Both the position numbers and the translations under genes were made by a program. From positions 1-9,984 of the forward strand of contig CAYVFC010000209.1 of NCBI GenBank assembly GCA_964450715.1: a DNA stretch of 9,984 nucleotides, given 5' to 3'. Under the pieces are notes generated by a model. It had not been told where the DNA came from. It worked only from the letters and a program-made list of their open reading frames with translations, and did not search any database. This DNA comes from CAYVFC01 sp964450715. Its GTDB lineage: Bacteria > Myxococcota_A > Polyangia > Polyangiales > JAFGIB01. Positions 6,965-9,984 of the stretch are shown one piece after another. Numbering within the stretch: the stretch's first letter is position 1; each line of letters opens with the position of its first letter.

Positions 6965-6975
6965 GGCCTCCTCAT
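6965..6975 (-). repeat. Right subterminal inverted repeat of the IS110-type element
   Basis: GGCCTCCTCAT is the exact reverse complement of 5537-5547. It ends three bases before the proposed right tip (GGA, then core AG 6979-6980). Confidence 0.65.
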
Positions 6976-6978
6976 GGA

Positions 6979-7036
6979 AGCGCAGCGAGAAATCTCCCAG
7001 AGAGATTTCTCGTCGCCTTCGGCTCCTCGAAATGAC
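6979..7036 (+). repeat. Right part of the interrupted palindromic repeat
   Basis: AGAAATCTC (6988-6996) pairs with GAGATTTCT (7002-7010) around CCAGA, and CTCGAAATGAC (7026-7036) pairs with GTCATTTCGAG at 5521-5531 across the insertion. Reconstructed, the repeat is about 67 bases with arms of slightly different length (CGCAG on one side, GGAGCCGAAGGCGA on the other). Palindromes of this general form are dispersed in many genomes, which would make them good targets for a site-specific element. Confidence 0.7.
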
Positions 7037-7074
7037 AGGTGCGGGTCCTCGGTTGACCAAGTGGGACACACCCA

Positions 7075-7521
7075 AAAAAGCTGCTCGGATTCTCCCGGTG
7101 TCATATGCGCCACCGACCAGGCCCCGAGCTCAGCAGCTCGCACCGTCCAGTATCCTTCCACGATGCCCGCCCGCAGCTCCATCGGACATATGGTCTCTCG
7201 ATCCCCGGCGCTATTCCGGTAGACGGCCCTATCTACTCGCACTTCGCCCGCCCCGCTCAAGTACACCTGCTCAGTCCGGTACACTCGCTTATACCTCTCC
7301 CCTTCCACCTCGATTACAGGCACATCGATATCGTACCGCTCCAGTTCTCCCGCGAGGATCTCGCATTCAAGCTCGCAAACCATGTCGTGCAGCCGCTCTT
7401 CAAACTTCGAGAAACTCTCCTCCGGCCGGTTTCTTTCGCGCCATTCGTCGAGAAAAGCCGCGAGTTTCCCCCAGGCGCTTCCAGGGATCGACATCGAGCT
7501 TGCTTTGTGACACTTTTTCAT
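7075..7521 (-). pseudogene. Truncated ISKra4-type transposase (N-terminal part)
   Basis: The leftward frame starts at ATG 7519-7521 with GGAGGG seven bases upstream and reads MKKCHKASSM, then DEWRERNRPEESFSKFEERL and VYRTEQVYLSGAGEVRVDR, then ICPMELRAGIVEGYWT and AWSVAHMTPGESEQLF (about 149 residues). The last two blocks are typical of the N-terminal region of ISKra4-family transposases, which normally continue for several hundred residues with the catalytic domain. After LF (about 7075) the frame enters the MITE-like unit (WVCPTWST) and reads on to a stop at 6946 with no transposase homology. The catalytic part is lost, so this is a remnant. An in-frame ATG at 7558 lacks a ribosome site. Confidence 0.75.
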
Positions 7522-7670
7522 GGGGCATCCCTCCAGGCTTTTTTGTTTTTCGCGATTCAATAAATACCCTGGAATGGGCCTGCCCCGCTTCCTTTCTTTT
7601 GCCGGCGACTACAAATTGTCACCTTGGCGCTCGTGTTAATCGGATATTCTTAATGATTTTAACCACTTAG
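7522..7670. other. Noncoding gap between ISKra4 remnant and toxin remnant
   Basis: These 149 bases become AT-rich near 7637-7668 (TTAATCGGATATTCTTAATG and following), unlike the flanks. The leader and outer end of the ISKra4-type element probably lie here, ending near 7670 where toxin homology begins. I could not recognise an inverted-repeat end, because its partner on the other side of the element is missing. Confidence 0.4.
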
Positions 7671-8246
7671 GTCGTCAATACCGGATCTGCACCCTATCGT
7701 TTTGACTCCGAGGGGCCGCCGGTCGTTCGACTGCGACTCAAGGTCGAGATCAACACCCGAGAGCACTTCACCGAGCGCGGATACGTCAGGTTGCCCTTCG
7801 CGGTGGAATCGAAGTGGTTCACGGGCAGCGCCGACGTGACCTCCTTCACCCTGGAAGAGCTGATGGGCACCAAGCTCAGGGCGCTCTACCAGCGCAAGAA
7901 GGGCCGCGACCTCTTCGATCTTAGGACCGCGCTGGGGCAAGACAACGTGCATCCAGATCACGTACTCTCCTGTTTTCAACGCTGTATGCGTGAGGGAGGC
8001 CACGCGGCGACTCGTGCCCAGTTCGAGGAGAATCTGGCAGCCAAGCGCACCGATCCGCGCTTCGCGAATGACATCGAGCCGTTGATCAGTGCCGGAACCG
8101 ATTGGAACCTGGACGCCGCCACGGATTCCGTTCTAAGAAAACTCATCTCCAGGCTCCCCGGCGATCCCTGGAGGGGACCCGGGCGAGAACGAGGGGACGA
8201 ACTTCACTTCAACGGGGAGCGGTTAACGTGGCGTACAGACATATAG
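7671..8246 (+). pseudogene. C-terminal part of an AbiEii/AbiGii-type nucleotidyltransferase toxin
   Basis: The frame after TAG 7668-7670 runs to TAG 8244-8246 (191 residues): APYRFDSEGPP, LRLKVEINTREHF, FAVESKWFTGSADVTSF and LEELMGTKLRALYQRKKGRD followed by LFDL. These blocks are characteristic of the AbiEii toxin family of type IV toxin-antitoxin and abortive-infection systems, including the Lys/Asp-containing helix KLRALYQRKKGRDL. The N-terminal nucleotidyltransferase part with its G-S/T-x10-D-x-D-type motif is missing, and homology begins next to the ISKra4-type remnant, so the gene was probably cut by that element. No AbiEi antitoxin gene is seen. A shorter product could start at TTG 7791 but would lack the active site, so it is most likely inactive. 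Confidence 0.78.
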
Positions 8247-8263
8247 GGGTCAGGGGTCCATTC

Positions 8264-9628
8264 TCAGCCGCGGCGGGCCCGGGCGCTTTCCATCCTGCGC
8301 CGGTATAGCCCCAACACGACCAGGAACAGCAGCAGCGGTGCGGTCCGGTTCGCGGGCGAGGTCATGCGGCAGCCGCAACCCGTATCGTCGCCGCCCGAGG
8401 CGTTTCCGCCTTTGGCCGGCAGACCGCCGTCGGCGCTTACCCCGCTGCCTGCGAAGCCCCCATTGGTAGGACCCGCGCCCGGCCCCTGATCACCGGTGCA
8501 CCCCGGTTCGTCGACAACGCCGTCGCAGTCGTCGTCCAGACCGTTGCCGCAGATCTCGCTCTGCCCGGGATTGATCGACGCTTTCGCATCATCGCAGTCG
8601 GCGGCAAAGGGATACCCGTCGCCGTCGCCGTCCGGTCCCGGCGCGCTGGGCGGCTGTAGACACCGGCCGTTCTTGCACCCGTGCGCGCAGTCCAGGTCCT
8701 GGCAGGGATCGTCGAAAACGCACTCGCCGTTCTGGCAGTATTGCGGGCAATCCATGGCATCGCAGGGATCGGGCAGGCAGACGCCATCCTCGCAGCCGAA
8801 GGAGCAGTTCATCAGCATGGTGTCCTCCTCGCAGGCGATGGCGTTCTCGTCGATACGGAAGTGGATCGAGTTCGGGCTGCCGGTACAGCCGCCCGTGACG
8901 AATCCCGGGTCCTCGCCCTGCTCGACCAGTTCCAGGTATTCGGGACACCAGTGGCGCAGGCAGATCCGGTTGTCCTCGCCCTCGACCAGCAGAAAGGTGC
9001 CCATGAAGGTGGGCGTCTCTGGCACGCAGCAGTTGCCGTGCGCATTGCCCTCCCGGCAGACCCGGCCCGCTTCGCAGTCGCTATCCTGCTCGCAGGGATC
9101 GGTGTTGTCCGAGTCCAGCACCAGGTAGCGGTTATCCTGGTTGGCCTCGGCCGCCCAGCCTTCCGGGTTGCAGCTATTCTCCACCGTGAGATATCCGGTC
9201 TCGTCCACCTGGTCCTGGCAGCTCTCCGAAAGCTCGGCGTCGTAGATGCGGAAATACCCGGTCTTGTCCACCCGGATCACGCCGCAAGACACGTGGGGAT
9301 CGGTGTCGCTTCGCGCCATGATCTGCCCGTTGTCGTCGCCGTCCTGACTATCGATGAACTCGAAGCCGGGCTCCTCCTCGGGCGGGCAGGGCGGCGGCGG
9401 ATCATTGCAGGTATCTCCGAACTCGTCGTCCCAGCAGTCCCCGCTTCCCGCGTCATGGCCGGGACCCGTGTCCGGGGTCCCGCTGTCGAGCGGGCAGAAC
9501 TCCTGGTCCGGGCAGCTGCTCTGCGCTTGCGCCGGGGGACTCGCCAGCGTTGTCACTCCTGCCACGAGCAACAACGCAGAAATACTCGGATTTACCGGTG
9601 TTCTCTCGGCCCGGCTCGGTCCTGTCAT
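8264..9628 (-). CDS. Exported MopE-motif protein with MYXO-CTERM sorting signal
   Basis: From ATG 9628 this encodes 454 residues. A signal peptide (ISALLLVAGVTTLASPPAQA, cleavage near residue 35) is followed by an acidic, Cys-rich body. That body includes CEQDSDCEAGRVC and two near-copies of a DPC-x3-DC-x3-C-x-NG-x-C module (DPCDAMDCPQYCQNGEC, DPCQDLDCAHGCKNGRC). Residues about 333-374 form the MopE-type putative metal-binding motif (DGDGDGYPFAADCDD, then NGLDDDCDGVVDE). A Gly-rich linker leads to the C-terminal GCGCRM, a hydrophobic segment (about 429-442) and RRR, the MYXO-CTERM layout used in Myxococcota to sort proteins to the cell surface. It is probably a surface or secreted Ca2+-binding protein; its binding partner or activity is unknown. 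It converges with the toxin remnant, 17 bases apart. Confidence 0.85.
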   Translation of the reverse strand: MTGPSRAERTPVNPSISALLLVAGVTTLASPPAQAQSSCPDQEFCPLDSGTPDTGPGHDAGSGDCWDDEFGDTCNDPPPPCPPEEEPGFEFIDSQDGDDNGQIMARSDTDPHVSCGVIRVDKTGYFRIYDAELSESCQDQVDETGYLTVENSCNPEGWAAEANQDNRYLVLDSDNTDPCEQDSDCEAGRVCREGNAHGNCCVPETPTFMGTFLLVEGEDNRICLRHWCPEYLELVEQGEDPGFVTGGCTGSPNSIHFRIDENAIACEEDTMLMNCSFGCEDGVCLPDPCDAMDCPQYCQNGECVFDDPCQDLDCAHGCKNGRCLQPPSAPGPDGDGDGYPFAADCDDAKASINPGQSEICGNGLDDDCDGVVDEPGCTGDQGPGAGPTNGGFAGSGVSADGGLPAKGGNASGGDDTGCGCRMTSPANRTAPLLLFLVVLGLYRRRMESARARRG

Positions 9629-9630
9629 GC

Positions 9631-9637
9631 TCACCTC
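9631..9637 (-). promoter_or_regulatory. Shine-Dalgarno site that decides the MYXO-CTERM gene start
   Basis: GAGGTGA on the leftward strand matches the anti-Shine-Dalgarno sequence almost fully and ends two bases before ATG 9626-9628. The alternative GTG at 9632-9634 lies inside this site, so the ATG is the better start. Confidence 0.65.
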
Positions 9638-9652
9638 GCGCGCCCGACCGAT

Positions 9653-9693
9653 GGCGCAAAAATGCGCCGGGTCGGCTCTCCGGCGATATCGCC
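9653..9693 (-). promoter_or_regulatory. Two inverted repeats in the MYXO-CTERM gene leader
   Basis: GGCGCA (9653-9658) and TGCGCC (9663-9668) form a perfect six-pair hairpin with loop AAAA, about 25 bases upstream of the start codon. GGCGATATCGCC (9682-9693) is a perfect 12-bp palindrome about 54 bases upstream. The first could shape the mRNA leader and the second could be an operator; neither has a recognisable binding protein in this window. No convincing promoter boxes were found. Confidence 0.4.
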
Positions 9694-9763
9694 TGTTACC
9701 TTCATGGGTTAAGTACCGCCGTCGCGGGCTCCCGGGTAGATAATTGTGAGCCTTCTTCTTTTA

Positions 9764-9951
9764 CCTAGTTCCCGGCTCAAAATGCCGGACCGAGCATCGC
9801 GCAGCGCGGCGGGCGCAGCTGCAAGGAGTGACGACGAGCGAATAGTGGGGCTATTTCGAGGAGGAACGACGCAGCAGATGCGCCCGCCCCGCAAGCGAGG
9901 CGACGGGAGTTGCATTTTGAGCCGGGAACTACCTAGTTCCCGGCTCGAAAT
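9764..9951. repeat. Long imperfect palindrome with 20-bp perfect arms (possible MITE)
   Basis: TAGTTCCCGGCTCAAAATGC (9766-9785) is the exact reverse complement of 9912-9931. Inside, GGCGGGCGCA (9808-9817) pairs with 9879-9888, and CGAATAG with CTATTTCG (one bulge) closes a GC-rich centre near 9846. The two halves align with almost equal spacing, so the whole unit is one long stem. A third partial copy, CCTAGTTCCCGGCTC (9932-9946), is a direct repeat of 9764-9778. Next to the right arm it makes a 13-pair hairpin with a 2-base loop (9919-9946). No gene lies here. It could be a nonautonomous element, a dispersed repeat, or a large terminator or RNA structure. Confidence 0.6.
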
Positions 9952-9984
9952 AGAAAGAACCCAATAAATTCCGCACAAAAAAGC

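Larger units (their letters stand above)
5532..6980 (+). mobile_element. IS110-family (IS1111-type) insertion sequence inserted in a palindromic repeat
   Basis: The element runs from the base after AG 5530-5531 to AG 6979-6980, about 1.45 kb, normal for IS1111-type elements. It has a DEDD-type recombinase, 78 bases of 5' noncoding sequence and about 315 bases of 3' noncoding sequence, with 11-bp inverted repeats near each end. Subterminal inverted repeats and a long 3' noncoding region are features of the IS1111 group, where the guide RNA lies downstream of the gene. Ends were set by asking which junction restores a sensible palindrome: 5521-5531 joined to 6981-7036 gives GTCATTTCG-AG-CGCAGCGAG and onward, pairing with the other arm. 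There is no target duplication beyond the shared AG, as expected for this family. Confidence 0.75.
5452..7071. mobile_element. MITE-like unit with 20-bp perfect terminal inverted repeats, split by an IS110-type insertion
   Basis: GTGTGTCCCACTTGGTCAAC at 5452-5471 is the exact reverse complement of 7052-7071. Inside, both sides reach GTCATTTCGAG (5521-5531; reverse copy 7026-7036) facing the centre. Without the IS110-type element the unit would be about 171 bp: terminal repeat, spacer, palindromic core, spacer, terminal repeat, and no gene. That layout fits a nonautonomous transposable unit. The left flank is an IS1634 transposase and the right flank an ISKra4 transposase, so it does not sit within one gene, and I find no target duplication. 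Confidence 0.55.

Noticed and set aside
5532..6975. AT as the exchanged core of the IS110-type element
   Set aside because: AT occurs at both ends (5532-5533, 6974-6975), but joining there gives an arm that matches the opposite arm less well and leaves the GCTGCGCT guide four bases from the core. AG/CT explains both guides.
6946..7074. Continuation of the ISKra4-type frame as a genuine C-terminus
   Set aside because: It translates the MITE-like unit and palindromic repeat, then enters the IS110-type element; no transposase homology.
8247..8262. GGGGTC repeated in AGGGGTCAGGGGTC, as seen near some transposon ends
   Set aside because: Too short, with no partner repeat or transposase of a fitting type nearby.
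9742..9751. AATTGTGAGC resembling a lac operator half-site
   Set aside because: It is a ten-base match with no second half-site and no LacI-family gene; likely chance.
1..9984. CRISPR array or tRNA/rRNA genes
   Set aside because: No regularly spaced direct repeats and no recognisable tRNA or rRNA segments were seen on either strand.

Overview
The window looks like a GC-rich chromosomal accessory region of a Myxococcota (deltaproteobacterial) organism. The basis is a predicted secreted protein with a MYXO-CTERM-type C-terminal sorting signal and a MopE-type metal-binding motif, a lipoprotein with the Gly/Ala/Thr-rich linker and Cys-rich body common in Polyangia, and a TonB-like single-pass protein with a Gly-rich linker. 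No rRNA, tRNA or CRISPR array is visible.

Layout. (1) 1-497: probable tail of a rightward gene, then a gene-free stretch with one terminator-like hairpin. (2) 498-4730: a regulated locus. A leftward TonB-like membrane-anchored protein and a rightward set (TRAP-type DctP solute-binding protein, TetR-family regulator, Cys-rich lipoprotein) diverge from about 100 bp holding two good sigma70-like promoters around one perfect 14-bp palindrome, the obvious candidate operator for the TetR protein. The rightward set ends in a strong hairpin. (3) 4731-8250: a graveyard of mobile DNA. It holds a decayed IS1634-type transposase, a MITE-like unit with 20-bp perfect terminal inverted repeats, an IS110/IS1111-type element nested in the palindromic core of that unit, a truncated ISKra4-type transposase and the C-terminal part of an AbiEii-type toxin. 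(4) 8264-9628: a leftward MYXO-CTERM protein with two inverted repeats in its leader. (5) 9764-9951: a long imperfect palindrome with 20-bp perfect arms.

Most interesting part. Removing the IS110-type element restores a continuous palindromic repeat if the exchanged core dinucleotide is AG (CT on the other strand). The element's 3' noncoding region folds into a stem with a symmetric 11 x 11 internal loop. Its 5' strand carries the sequence of one half-target plus CT, and its 3' strand is complementary to CT plus the other half. This is the layout known for bridge-RNA target loops of IS110 recombinases (IS621). Further on, a 7-nt match to the element's right end plus core lies where a donor guide would be. 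The sequence therefore seems to preserve a bridge RNA, its target and its donor end together, with a recombinase reading frame broken by one base at an A5G3 run. The other donor guide was not found.
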